From Ligula intestinalis (lineage: Eukaryota; Platyhelminthes; Cestoda; Diphyllobothriidea; Diphyllobothriidae): a DNA stretch of 64,000 nucleotides. The stretch covers positions 11,876,717-11,940,716 of the forward strand of contig JAYGXS010000002.1 in the NCBI GenBank assembly GCA_036362985.1, given 5' to 3'. Position 1 is the first letter of the stretch. The number at the start of each line of letters is the position of its first letter. Below the pieces are notes generated by a model, which ran no database searches, had not been told where the DNA came from, and saw only the letters and a program-made list of their open reading frames with translations. The translations under genes and the position numbers were made by a program. Positions 11,901-22,682 of the stretch are shown here, piece after piece.

Positions 11901-14900
11901 CCTCACACCTGTGTCCATACGGCGGAGTGAGCCCTTGGTCGACTACTCTTGGAAGCAGCAAGTCACCACATCCCTAACGGCCGCATTTCCCTTCTCCGTC
12001 CTAACTATCCACCCGAAGCCTCCCGCCTGGAACGAGAGGGAGACGAAATACGAGCGCGTGATGCCAGTGACCCGCGCGTTGGCGAACTGAATGGCTTAAT
12101 CACTAAGACTATCAACGATGGCAAACGCCAAAACTGGCATGAACTAGTTTCAGATTGTAATTTCAGCGGCAACTCAGCTGCCACTTTGAAGCTTTTACGC
12201 AACCTGACCAAACCCCGGGCTGATACATCAAACCAGTCTATTAGCTTTGGGGACGGCAAGTTCATTTCCAACAACGGTAAGATCGCCGCGAAGATGAACA
12301 AGCTGTTCTCGCCCCGCTCGGCACCCAGTCCTAAAAGCCAGCGCTCCCTTCTTCGTCTCCTCCATAAAGCCCCGCCCCCAGACATTTCTTTTTCGGCTGA
12401 TGCCATCCTCACCGCCGTCAAGAAAACGAGAGCTTCGAAAGCCTTAAGCCCAGATGGTCTGGCGCCACATCGGCCCGAAGGTGGCTGCCTACCTTGCCGC
12501 CCTCTTCGACCTTTCACTGGGAACTTCAATCATCCCCGATTGCTGGCGCCAGTCCATCATTATCTCCCTGGTCAAAGTGGGCAAGGACCCCTGTCTAGCG
12601 ACCTCTTATCGCCCAATTGCCCTCAGTCCATTGGCGAAGATCCTGGAACGGCTCGTCCACCCAATTCTGACGTCTGTGGCGGAACAATCTTGCCACCAAC
12701 ATGGCTTCCGATCGAGTCGTGGGACTACAACAGCGCTTTCCGAGCTCAGCGACGCTAACCTCGAGGGCTTCAATCAACAGAAGGCCGCTTCGCGGACCGT
12801 GGCAGTCTCAATTGACCTGTCACGAGCATTCGACTGCGTCCGCCACGATCAGCTGCTGCAGGACTTGGTCTCGCTGAACGTCCCGACTGGCCTGGTCCGA
12901 TGGTTGGCGGCTTACATCCGTGGCCGTCACGATCGTGTCCTTTTCCAAGGCGCTCTCTCTAAGCCCGATAAGCAGACCTGTAGCGTCCCTCAAGGCTATG
13001 TGCTCAGCCCGACGCTGTTTAACATCTACATGCGAGAGCTTCCACTCCCCCGGGCACCTGTGCAAGTGGTATCCTACGCGGACGATGTTACGTTCTTTTG
13101 CCGGCACCATGACATCGATTAGGCTGCACAGCTCCTCACGGAGTTCATGCCTGTTGTCGAAAACTTCCTCACCCAGCGCAGAATGACGATCTCGGCAGCC
13201 AAGTCGTCCGTAACTGTTTTCACGCTTGATCTGAAGGAATTTAATCGTCACCCGGTCATCACCGTCAATGGGGCGTCCTTACTGCTCGTCCGCAAGTCCA
13301 AACTTCTTGGCGTGCGTTTTGATCCGCTTTTCACGTTCGCAGACCATGCCAGGGAGACCGCAAACAAAGTAAGCCGCTGCACCAAGGTCCTCAAGGCTCT
13401 AGCAGGCACATCCTGGGGCTGCGCGAAAGAGACTTTGTCGACTGCTTTCAAGGCGCTGGCCAAGCCGCACCTCACTGATGCGGCATCAATCTGGTCTCCT
13501 ACGATGAGCTCTAACAGCCTCCGCCGCCTTCAATCAGCACAGTACGCTGCCCTCCGCACGATCATGGGTTGCTATAAAATGTTACCTATAGATCATCTTC
13601 ATGCGGAGGCTTCTGTTATACCGGTCGCCCATCACAACACTCTCCTTAGCCAACAGTTCTGGTGGAGTTGTTCGCAACCCGGCCATCCTAATCATCACCG
13701 TTGCTGCGCTCCCGAGCTCTGCCACAACGTTCGGTCGTCCATTCGAGCACTCCACAAGGAAGCTGTTGCCTCGTCTCTCGCGGATCTACCTGTTGACAGC
13801 TCTGCCACCAAGACAGGCTTCCAGCGTCTCCACCAGAGAGTCATTGTCGAGGAAAAACGAGGTTACCGTCCCCCGGTCCTTTTGAGTGGCTATCCACCTC
13901 CTATGCGGCCTCGGAACGACATCTCCCTAGGGTCACTCGCTGTACTCCCTAGGGTCACTCGCTGTACCCTGGCGCAGCTACGCAGTGGCTACTGCATGCT
14001 ATTTCGCCAGTACCAACACCGGCTCGACCCATTCATGCCCGACTGCGGCGTCTCACCGCATGACTGCCGTCATCTGTTCGCCTGCAGTTCTCGGCCACGC
14101 ACCCACCTCACTCCCACGGACCTGTGGCTCAAGCCGGTCGAGGTCGCGGCTTTTCTCCGTCCCCCAACCAGTCCCAGTTTGGTTTCCGGCGGGGATTTCT
14201 GACCCAACTATGGGCTACGACACACGCCGAAAGTCTTATGAAATGCCAAAATGTCCAATGAAAGTATTTTAAGTAAGTTTGCTTCCCACCACTGCTTTGT
14301 GGTTAGATTCTCGAGCCAATGTGTTAGATGAAACAACCTCGAAAAAAATCGCAGCAATTGTTACGACCCGCCCGTGCTCTGGTTACAGTATTACGATTCA
14401 TGTTACAGTGGCCGCGGAAACCAACGCGCTCCGCAAGCCTACTCGAGTGATGTGAGCGAATCGTATGCTGAATGGGCCACTCAGTGAAGAAACAACTGTT
14501 GATAATGAACGCTAAAAAGACGAAAATTCCCTGTTATTTAACTCAGTCCTCGTCATAACGACGTATGTCTGTTGCGTGTATAAAATCCGAATCCTCCGCG
14601 TAGTTACTCCGGGAATAAAAAATCTCATGAGTCAACCACCCCCCCCCTTCCTCCTGCAGCACAGCAGCCTATGAATTTCTTTTTGAAGACACGTGATCGC
14701 TTTTTCGCAACAAGCGCACTGTGCACCAATTGCATGGAAATCCGTCCAGAACCAAATGCCCTACGTAACTACGCCGTAGCGTCCGATTCCATTCATAATG
14801 AGTCCCTCCCGTGAATAGTGTACCGAATTTGTGTAAACCGTATAACGCGTCTAAGGATCCATTGTAACATGCCTGTCACCAAGGGGATTCGCACGTACCG

Positions 14901-16046
14901 TGCATCTGTCCTACCAGCCTTCCTCTAGCATTGTGAATGCTGGGTTGTTCAGGTGGACGATGTGTGAAAACTAGAGGTATTTGACCACAGCTGTTTGAGA
15001 GCAATCCTTCGAATGAAGCACACTAAATGCGTCTCAAATAATGCCGTTCTCGTTCGCTGCGACATCGCTAAGACGACTGAGATGGTTTGTGTACATTGTT
15101 CGTCCAAATTATACGATCTCTGTAGTTATTAAAAAACCGGCAACGTGATCAAGTTATAGGCATCGAAGAGGAGCCAACCCTAAACCTGGTTCAACGACGT
15201 CGGTCAAGAAAAGGAAGCGGTTCTTGGACGTTGAGTATTTACTATCCGTCGTTGGGGTGCGTTGCAGACCGTGACGTAATCCAGACTAGATACATCGGAG
15301 GCAATCACGGTCGTACAAATAAGTAAGTTCGGACGTATCACTAGGTTGAAGTCTTGGTCGAGTATCAACTGTAGGTAGTCCACGAACGCTAGCTAGGCCA
15401 AAGTATTACCCGAACAAAAAACGCTAGCAAGCAAGTTAAAGGGAATTTCTAACGGAAGCTAATATTTAAAATGATTGAAAGAGGCGCTAGGCTAGGCTCG
15501 CCCAACAAGCATAGTGTCGGCGAAACGACACCAATGTTCGTACACGTCATTTCGGCCTATCGGAACTCAAATGATTTGAACCTAACGGCCTAGTCATAAC
15601 TAGACAAATAAGAATGTCTTCCGTTTAAATGGCATCCTGGGTCGTTCCGGGTAAGCAGTGTTGATCTTAAGTGAACTTAAGTTGATGCTAAGTTTTGTCA
15701 GAATGAATTGTCATGACAGTTCTTGCTGCAGCACCCCGTTGTAATGGGGTGGGTCAGGAAAACTAATATGGCCGAGGTCAAATAGAAGAAAATACTTTGT
15801 AAAAATTTAAAAACCGCCTATCAAAGAGAAAATAATTCGCTTTTTCGTAAAACAGGCAGCTACACCATCACAGAACCGGTTCCAGTTTAGTGATACAACT
15901 CTTACCTCAAATTCCCCCAGAAACTGGGCGACGCCTGTGTATGGTAACTTCCTATGATGTTTATGTTTTTCAATAGGCGGAAGAAAGGGAATAGGGTCCC
16001 GAGGAGCAAATAAGGCCAAAAGATTCGGTGGAAGGTACTGCGTCAT
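5906..16046 (-). CDS. SNRNP70: U1 small nuclear ribonucleoprotein 70 kDa (U1-70K), 8 exons
   Basis: U1-70K binds stem-loop 1 of U1 snRNA and helps U1 snRNP recognise 5' splice sites in the nucleus. Minus-strand exons, in order: 15,906-16,046; 8,497-8,614; 8,394-8,458; 8,294-8,356; 8,180-8,261; 7,238-7,339; 6,354-6,530; 5,906-6,051. All junctions are GT-AG and in phase, giving 894 nt (297 aa plus stop). Exon 1 encodes the conserved N-terminus ([20 protein letters not shown]). An acidic/basic helix rich in RE/RK follows. The RRM has RNP2-like TLFVARL and RNP1 RGYAFIEF, followed by DIERGRT and WRPRRLG. The tail is an Arg/Ser/Asp-rich region with [12 protein letters not shown]. At 297 aa it is shorter than the roughly 440-aa human protein, mainly through a short RS tail. 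Introns are 7,291, 38, 37, 32, 840, 707 and 302 bp. Identification is secure; the exact 5' and 3' UTRs are unknown. Confidence 0.95.
8615..10640. other. SNRNP70 intron 1, part upstream of LINE-A
   Basis: This is the intron side of exon 2. Only short non-conserved frames are present and I see no additional exon or mobile element with a recognisable domain. Confidence 0.4.
10830..11930 (+). pseudogene. LINE-A ORF, N-terminal half: 2A-like, PHD-like finger, endonuclease
   Basis: The frame is open upstream to 10,641, but the first good ATG is at 10,830. A 2A-like sequence follows ([13 protein letters not shown], codons at 10,875-10,907), then a Cys/His cluster of PHD type (CLFC, RCG, WCHLHC, CPSC; about 10,911-11,056). 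The endonuclease core shows [31 protein letters not shown] and SDHLP, matching the APE fold's catalytic Asn/Glu/Asp/His set. The frame ends at a stop near 11,930, and the reverse transcriptase continues in another frame, so this is a frameshifted copy. In 2A peptides the residue at the R of RIEANPGP is normally Asp. Confidence 0.8.
11949..14202 (+). pseudogene. LINE-A ORF, reverse transcriptase half, frameshifted
   Basis: Three overlapping frames carry it: 11,949-12,480 (linker up to [10 protein letters not shown]), 12,454-13,122 (RT) and 13,147-14,202 (thumb and C-terminus). RT motifs seen are [54 protein letters not shown] and the catalytic YADD at about 13,075. A TAG at about 13,120 interrupts the frame soon after YADD. 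The C-terminus has a [14 protein letters not shown] zinc motif. A perfect 22-bp tandem duplication lies at 13,923-13,966. Broken, so presumably non-autonomous. Confidence 0.85.
14231..15905. other. SNRNP70 intron 1, part downstream of LINE-A
   Basis: No coding domain is visible. There is an 8-C run near 14,640. Exon 1 of SNRNP70 starts immediately to the right at 15,906. Confidence 0.4.
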
Positions 16047-16555
16047 CTCTGGCAGGCCTTTTTGAGTACCGATTAAAACAAGAGTTGTTGGGTCTCAATG
16101 TTCAGAGGTTTTTGTTTATCTGTGAATCTTTATATTGCTCTTTATCTTTATGCCTTTCTGTTCAGTTCTGAGAAGGAATGGGCTGACGCTCAGAACTTAA
16201 CTCTGATAGAAAAATAGGTAAAGGGGTTCCTATCCATTCAAATATAAGCCTACGCGAGCCAGTGGCTGTAAGTGCACATGGATACCACAAATGTCTAATC
16301 CAAAGCAAATAAGGAAAATGTTAAATCATTTAAGTTAATTTATTTAGCGAATTTTTTTGTCAATTGGGGCTCTCTAATAATATCCAAAAAGCCATACAAC
16401 TAATGATTACAGAAGCAATTCTGGAAAAATTTTATATCACCGTTATGTGTACGCATATCGGTACACATACTGCTCAATGTGGACCAGACCCTACCAGTGT
16501 GCGTACCTAGAACGCACATCATGGTAGGCATCAATCAGCGTGGGGACAAATTTAC
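16047..16555. promoter_or_regulatory. Presumed 5' flank of SNRNP70; no defined promoter element
   Basis: This stretch lies upstream of the minus-strand ATG at 16,046 and ahead of LINE-B. A CAG occurs two bases before the ATG (minus strand GCCAGAG then ATG) but lacks a pyrimidine tract, so it is a weak splice-acceptor candidate. I see no TATA box or other site I would defend. Confidence 0.25.
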
Positions 16556-16615
16556 ACACCTACTTCATTCCGTTGGTCAGAGTCGTCAATTGCACAAGAA
16601 CGAATTGACCATGAC

Positions 16616-16993
16616 GTGGGTCTTATGCGGGTGTACGACAAACCGTTGCTAAAACCAGGCGAGTCTTTCCGCATTCTTAAGGCGTTTCGAATAGGGAAGG
16701 CTCCAACAGCTCCAGAATCAATTTCTCGGCCACGATCTCTAAAAGTTATTTTAGAAACTGAAGCACAGGCGAAACTCTTGCTAGAGCGCAAACCATCCTT
16801 ACGGAATCTGCATTCGCAAGGATTTTTTCAGCCGGATTACGAGTTGAAAGAGCGGAGAAAGATGAGACAGCTAATAATAGAGCTGGAAAAACGGAGAACC
16901 AATGGCGAGACAAATCTCAAAATAAGAGAGGGAAAAATAGTTCAGGTCAAAAGGATATCGCTCTGGTCGAAGCCGCTAACAGTGACGGCCTAG
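16616..16993 (+). pseudogene. LINE-B ORF1 C-terminal fragment
   Basis: The 125-codon frame carries SLKVILETEAQAKLLLE, a later FFQPDYELKERRKMRQL and a basic tail. It aligns by eye with LINE-E ORF1 (LKVIFDNEELASKLL and FFQPEYEPRERMKMRQL). This is the RNA-binding (RRM-like) C-terminal region of LINE ORF1 proteins. The frame is open some codons upstream of 16,616 (the frame's first codon is GTG), so the start is arbitrary and the N-terminus is absent. Confidence 0.7.
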
Positions 16994-16999
16994 CTGTCC

Positions 17000-19661
17000 C
17001 GCCACCGAAACCTCAGACATGCCCTCTTAAATTGGTCGTTTTAAATGCCAGATCACTGATTTATAAAATGCCTCTTCTCCAGACTATGGTTTTCGTCAAC
17101 CGCCCAGACATTGTTATGGTAACTGAGACATGGGCATCGGCCTCTGTAGCTGACTCAGAACTCTCTGTTCTAGGCTATGAAGGCGTTCGGAACGATCGAA
17201 ACAATGGCCGTGATGGAGGAAGCTGCATCTTTATTAAGCAGCCACTTGCATTTCTCCCGTTGGACTTTCCAAAATTCACAGCGGTGGAGGAGAGCTACTG
17301 GCTACGAGTTGTTTTAAAAAAAACAAATACTCCTTACTTGTTGGCTGTGTTTATCGCCCACCTAATGCCAATGCAGACTACGATCTTTGTCTCTCGCAGG
17401 CATTTTATGCCGCTGTTGACTTGAATCTTAAGTATTGCTTGATTGCAGGCGATTTTAACCTTCCTGACGTGCAATGTTTTCCACCATCCGGTCCTTCAAA
17501 GTTTGAGAACTTACTTGAGGCAATATATATCGGCATGTGGGATCAGGTTGTCGATTTTCCCACTCGAGGAGCAAACATACTCGACTTAATTTTTTGTAGG
17601 GGATCCGAACCACTCTCAGTGTCATCCTTAGACGCACTTGGGAGTTCAGACCATCTTACAGTTGTTAGTGAACTAGAACTGGAGGCGGATGAAACATTTT
17701 CCCAAAAGTATAGTTTTTATCATGACTTCCGATCAGCAAACACGGCTGACCTACTGGCACATCTAAACGCTCTCGACTGGTCTGAATTTTTCCAATGTTT
17801 GGATGACAATGTTTGTACCGATGCACTGTACAAAGCCGATGAGGCTAACTTCGCTGAAAATCCTTCCCTTAATGTTGCGAAACTCTTTTCGCGTACAGTA
17901 AAAGCGCAGAGGAAAACGCAACACCCCATTCTTCAAGATGCTTTAGGAAACCCCATAGCTGACGCTAAGTTGACCGCCGATAGCTTCAATGCGTTCCTAT
18001 CCAAAACGTTTAGTGAAAGCTCGTTCGCTGCACCTCCGGTTATCCAGGCTTGGACGGGTGCCATACTCGAAACCATAAGTTTTACCGTCTGGGATGTGAC
18101 TGTAGCCATTCGTCGTTATCGTCAATCCTATAGTCCAGGACCAGATGGCGTCCCAGTTAGCCTTCTAAAAGCTGAAGCGAATGATATCTTTCCGTCTATT
18201 CTCTGTAAGGTATTTAATCTTGCTCTTGAGAGCGAAACCTTTCCTTCGTTGTGGAAGGAATCGCACATAATGCCTATTCGCAAGCATGGCCGATCGACCT
18301 CATTCGACAACTTTAGGCCAATAAATACATTTTCCGCAGCCTCGAAGATCTTGGAGACCTTAATCAAAGGAAAGATTATGCGTCACTTGACAGAGAACAA
18401 CCTGCTCAATACAGCTCAACATGGCTTTATCGGGAAACGATCTTGTGACACCTGTCAGCTCTCTTTCTTTGATTATGTGCTGCACTCTAGAGACAGCGGT
18501 TTTGCCACTTATAGCGTCGATTTTGATTTTACTAAGGCCTTTGATCGGGTCGATCATAACCTCCTCCTTCTGAAACTAGCCTCCTTCGGCATAGGTAGCA
18601 AGCCACTGAACTTCATATCTTCTTATTTGGGTGCTCGCACACAACGAGTAAAAATTTCCAATGTTATCTCCAACCCCACGCATGTGAGGAGTGGAGTTAT
18701 ACAGGGTAGTGTACTGAGTCCGCTCCTATTTTGCCTGTTTTTCAACGACGTTTCAGATTGTTTTCAGTATGGCAGACCCTTCATGTACGCTGATGATTTA
18801 AAAGTCGCTTATCGATATTAACCAGCAGATGGCAACATCGTGCTCGAGCTGATAAAAAAGGATCTTCAGGCCTTCGCCCAGTGGTGTTGCACATGGCGCC
18901 TCACCCTTTTATGGCACAAATGTTCCGTTATGGTTGTTGGCGACGATCATCAACCGGAATTAAACATTGACGGCCACGAATTAAATGTCCCAGGAGTTAT
19001 TAAGGATTTGGGCATATCCTACTCTTATAGTCTCAATTTGTCAGAGCACTGTGCTCTGATAGTCTCGAAAGCACGCCGAACCACCGGATTTATCCTAAGA
19101 AATTTTAAGACTATTAAGGTTAGAACTAGCCTTTACAATATGTACGTGAGACCTAGTCTTGAATGCTGCTCGCCCCTATTCAGTCTTCTGCGCACTAGTG
19201 AACGGAAGAAAATAGAATCGGTGCAGCACTTCTTCACTTGAAGAGTTTTCACTTCAGAACACCGTAACTTAACCTACCAACAAAGGTGCGAACTTATAAA
19301 GCTGGATCCCCTATGGCTTCGTCGATTGCAGAAGGGTCTTTTTTTACTGTTTAAACTTTTGAATGGTCAAACCTTTAATCCCCTTAGTACAATAAGGCAG
19401 CTTGAGCACTCTCGACGCGCCAGTCATCGAGACGTATTTTTATTTCTTCCTTTGGCATGTTTAGTTAAGTACCGGCAATTCTTTTCAGTAAATGCCATAT
19501 CAATCTGGAATAAGCTGCCCAAAAGTATTAAAACCCAGCAAAGCTACCTTATGTTTAAGAGAGCTATAACTAGTTTTCTACATTCAGGACAACTTTCACG
19601 AATTTTGGGTGCTGACTCGGTGGAATCACTCTTTCACTCTAATGGCATTCGTGGACTTTGA
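17000..19661 (+). pseudogene. LINE-B ORF2: endonuclease-reverse transcriptase, interrupted
   Basis: Endonuclease motifs are VVLNARSLIYKMPLL, VTETWASASVADSE, IAGDFNLPDVQ and ALGSSDHLTVVSE. RT motifs are SPGPDGVPVSLLK, FRPINTFSAASKILETL, QHGFIGKRSCDTC, DFTKAFDRVDH, SGVIQGSVLSPLLF and YADD (about 18,786). The coding frame runs 17,032-17,424, then 17,421-18,821, 18,840-19,241 and 19,326-19,661, so at least three disabling changes exist. The C-terminal signature ISIWNKLPKSIKTQQS is typical of LINE RT ends. Confidence 0.85.
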
Positions 19662-20109
19662 ACCCCGCCAGGCTTCATTCTGAAGATAAGGCTGCTGAAG
19701 CAGCAGCCCGCAGTCTGCTAACCCTTCAGCCGATCGCGCACAACTTTTGCCGACAACCATTGAAGGAAGACTGAGAACACTGTGTTCTTGTGCCAACCCT
19801 CTCCGTCTGGAACTAATGTTTTTAAACGATATGAAACAGTTCTCCTACTGATGAGTAAACTCAGCTTACAACTGTACATTTATTCCGTTTGTATCATACC
19901 TTTGAAGGCAGGTTTTTTCACTTGAAACCAACCCCCCATCTCGCCCAGTATTGACAAAATAAAAAACCTGAAACAAAAGCAATACTGGCCGCAACATAGG
20001 GAGTTTGTTTTAGGTTTTTTCCGGTCTTCGAGGTGTTGGAAGGCGCCCAAGAGGTGCATTACCAACTCTTTACAATTGCCTGTAAACTGGCATAATAAAC
20101 ATATCATTA

Positions 20110-20370
20110 TTATAATATAAATGCTCCGGAGATAGTCCTGATGACTGTGACACGCGCCATCATCCCGTTTTGGAGCTGGTGCACAATGTATATGAATTGC
20201 ACGGGGTAGTTAAATTGCTGCATGAATTTCTGCAGTCGATCGCCATTATTTGTATCAATGGCTTTCGTCAGATCTACTTATGTATCGTAAGGTTATATCA
20301 AATCACCCGACGCTTTACATACATTATTGTTTCGCGGTGTTCTGCGAAGCCACATTCGCTTTCTGGAAGT
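20110..20370 (-). pseudogene. RTE-type LINE reverse-transcriptase fragment
   Basis: Read on the minus strand, about 55 codons ending near 20,115 are open and carry VDLTKAIDTNNGDRLQKFM and HQLQNGMMARVT. These match the RT palm segment of RTE-clade elements (the schistosome SR2-like group). Just upstream, LPESECGF corresponds to the preceding QCGF motif, with stops in between. It is a short 5'- and 3'-truncated relic. The plus-strand open frame over it is a shadow. Confidence 0.7.
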
Positions 20371-20397
20371 GTTCCATGTTCTAAGTGACTGTATGCT

Positions 20398-22680
20398 TTA
20401 AGTGACTGCATGCAGCTCATTTATGTCAACCAATAATGGGCGGATAGTTGCGATCGTGGTGGCTTCTTCTGTTTTCGTCGCGTTTATTACGGCCTCGGAA
20501 ATTGGCGAGGGCGTATCGTGGTCGCAGCTGCGGTTCTTCTGCATGTACTCGATCTGGATGCGTGCGATCTCCTCCTCGTGTGACCCTTCGGATAGAGATA
20601 TTAAAAGCAATGTGCCACCTGGCTTGCCGCCAACATTCACAGCAGCATGCCGGCTCTATCTTTCACATGTTTTCTCCCACGAGCGACGGTATTTCTCCTA
20701 AAAAACACAAATTACATTACATTTTTTAAATTTTTAGACATCCCTTAGGAATATTTTTCGCTGTTTGCTCTTTTTGCTCAATTACACCTACTGGATCGTG
20801 TAAACTGATATCACCCTACGTGATCATATTACTTGGAACAAGTGTATAGTCGCCTACAATTATGTAAAAGGACAACCTTCTTTGAAATATTCGGCTGAGC
20901 TTATGCATTTCTTAAATACCAAACGGGAGTTCAAAGGCGTTTGCCTATATTTCCCTTAATAAACTTGGCTCGAATTGACTAAAGACATGTGAGAGAAATG
21001 TGAACGGATACTTCGATGCGATAAGCACACATTTGTCAGATACCTTTCAGATTATAGCTATGGACGCTGGCTACATCGATAAACCATGAGAAACATCGTC
21101 TTAATAACGCATCTCTTAAAAATTCTGTAAGCTCTTCCGTGAGCCGGGGACACAACGCGTGAAGACTTCAACTGACATCTCTCCAGATTCTAATGCTTTT
21201 TCGTTGGGGGCCTTTCGCACGACCCGGCTGGATACTGACCGGGAAGGTAGTAGAGCTAGTTTATTGTTCTTAAACAAATAATTTGCTAAAATCAGCATTG
21301 CTCTCATTGAATTAGTACTTATGTAGACGACGTGTGCGTCCACATAAGTAGACAGTTTTGGAGGGGATGGGCTGTCCACGATTAACGCATATGCGTTCTT
21401 GCGGTAACCTTAACATACGGAGCCTATGTATCTTTAAGTCTGTGAATCAATTGATTGTTTAAACAAAACAGGGAGTAGGAAAATTAAGCAGGCGAGCCTT
21501 CGACTTCACAAATGGTCACCTATCATGTGGTCACTTGCGAGCTTGCATTAGGAGCCTCATCTTCGAAATGATGGGGAGTTATTCGTGTAGCCATAAGCGT
21601 CACAAACTGCTCTGGTTGCAAGCACGTCCTACCGATCTCTCTACGTGAGTAGAATGTGTTTCAACATACGCCAGCGCTGCCAGTGGGCTGCATCCACGTT
21701 GCTTTCCCTCGTATTGGAAGGCAGAAAAGTTTTTAGTCAGTAGAAGAAGATATTTCGTCCGTTTATAGGAGAGGGTGGCCGTTGAACGTCAGGACCGTGC
21801 ACTCATTCTCAGATACCGTAATGCATCCCGGAGCGGATGCTGAAATAACCAAGAAAGGCCTGTTTGTCCACCTTCAGCACTGTTACGTGAAGGGTGCACA
21901 AGTCTTCCTAGTATTTGTTGCTCACCCCGTTAAAGTTTGTCATTTGGTGAACGAACGTGTTGATCATGATGACGAATTAAGATTCTAGAAGAGGCAAGCA
22001 TAGGATCACCAGTAGGTAGTTGATGCGCTGTGGCAACTAGAATGACGCTCCAATGATTTTCTTTACAACCCAACCCTTCAAGCGAACTCTGTTTAGAGAA
22101 TATGCTGTCTTTGATTGCTGAAATGTCCACTTTGTAGAACGTCAGTTTTTGAGCGCCCTACCCCGTCCTCCTTTCGGAGTGGTTGCTTTTTGGATTGCCA
22201 AAGGATGATTTAAAGTACAGGCTTCATGGAAGCGGCCTGCGTGGTTGTACGGAGCTAATTGGAACATGCTTTGTGGTCAACTTAATTATTTTGACCATGC
22301 GTTTCATAAACGCTGAAATTATGCACTGATTATACCTCCTCCAGCATCCTGCACACGTGAACGCTCCCTATTCTTTGCCTTTAAGTACAGCTTTCTTTGG
22401 AATAGCTTGTCAATGGAAATTAGGTCTGTACCTAGACTATCTGCTTTCAACGAAGGACTTCAAATTTATCTTAACGCATATTGAATTAACCTTCTACTTT
22501 CATCACCTTTCCCGAACAGCTTTCTCCGTGACTCCAAGAAAGTACTGTAGGATACGAAGTAGTCCGCCCAGATAATAGCTAATAAAACGTATCCCAACGA
22601 ATATAAACTAGTGGATATTATAAGGCGTGGAAGGCCAGAGTGTATGGGATAATTTAATAAGGTGTAACAGGAGTAGAATA
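20398..22680. other. Unassigned stretch, no recognised gene
   Basis: Overlapping open frames exist at 20,398-20,640 (-), 20,402-20,701 (+) and 20,448-20,729 (+); none shows a known motif. A 9-bp inverted repeat (TACTTATGT / ACATAAGTA) sits near 21,318-21,352. The short string GGGAGTTCAAAGGCGTT near 20,930 recurs near 49,090, so at least part is a dispersed repeat. No gene can be supported. Confidence 0.35.
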
Positions 22681-22682
22681 TA

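Larger units (their letters stand above)
10641..14230 (+). mobile_element. LINE-A: APE-type non-LTR retrotransposon, near full length, decayed
   Basis: The element is inserted in SNRNP70 intron 1, antisense to the gene. Coding domains run in order: 2A-like peptide, PHD-like zinc finger, apurinic-type endonuclease, reverse transcriptase, and a C-terminal [18 protein letters not shown] zinc motif followed by [17 protein letters not shown]. The base composition is GC-rich compared with the flanks. The coding frame is broken by frameshifts near 11,930 and 12,460 and by a TAG at about 13,120. Element ends are not defined: no poly-A tail or clear target-site duplication was found. It belongs to the APE class; the exact clade (I/Ingi/CR1 group) is uncertain. 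Confidence 0.85.
16556..19675 (+). mobile_element. LINE-B: non-LTR retrotransposon with ORF1 and ORF2, decayed
   Basis: This is a near full-length LINE of the same general group as LINE-E (56-60 kb). An ORF1 C-terminal domain (16,616-16,993) is followed by an endonuclease and reverse transcriptase ORF2 (about 17,000-19,661). ORF2 is interrupted by a frameshift near 17,420, a stop at about 18,819 shortly after YADD, and a further break near 19,241. The 3' end is not sharply defined. Confidence 0.85.
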
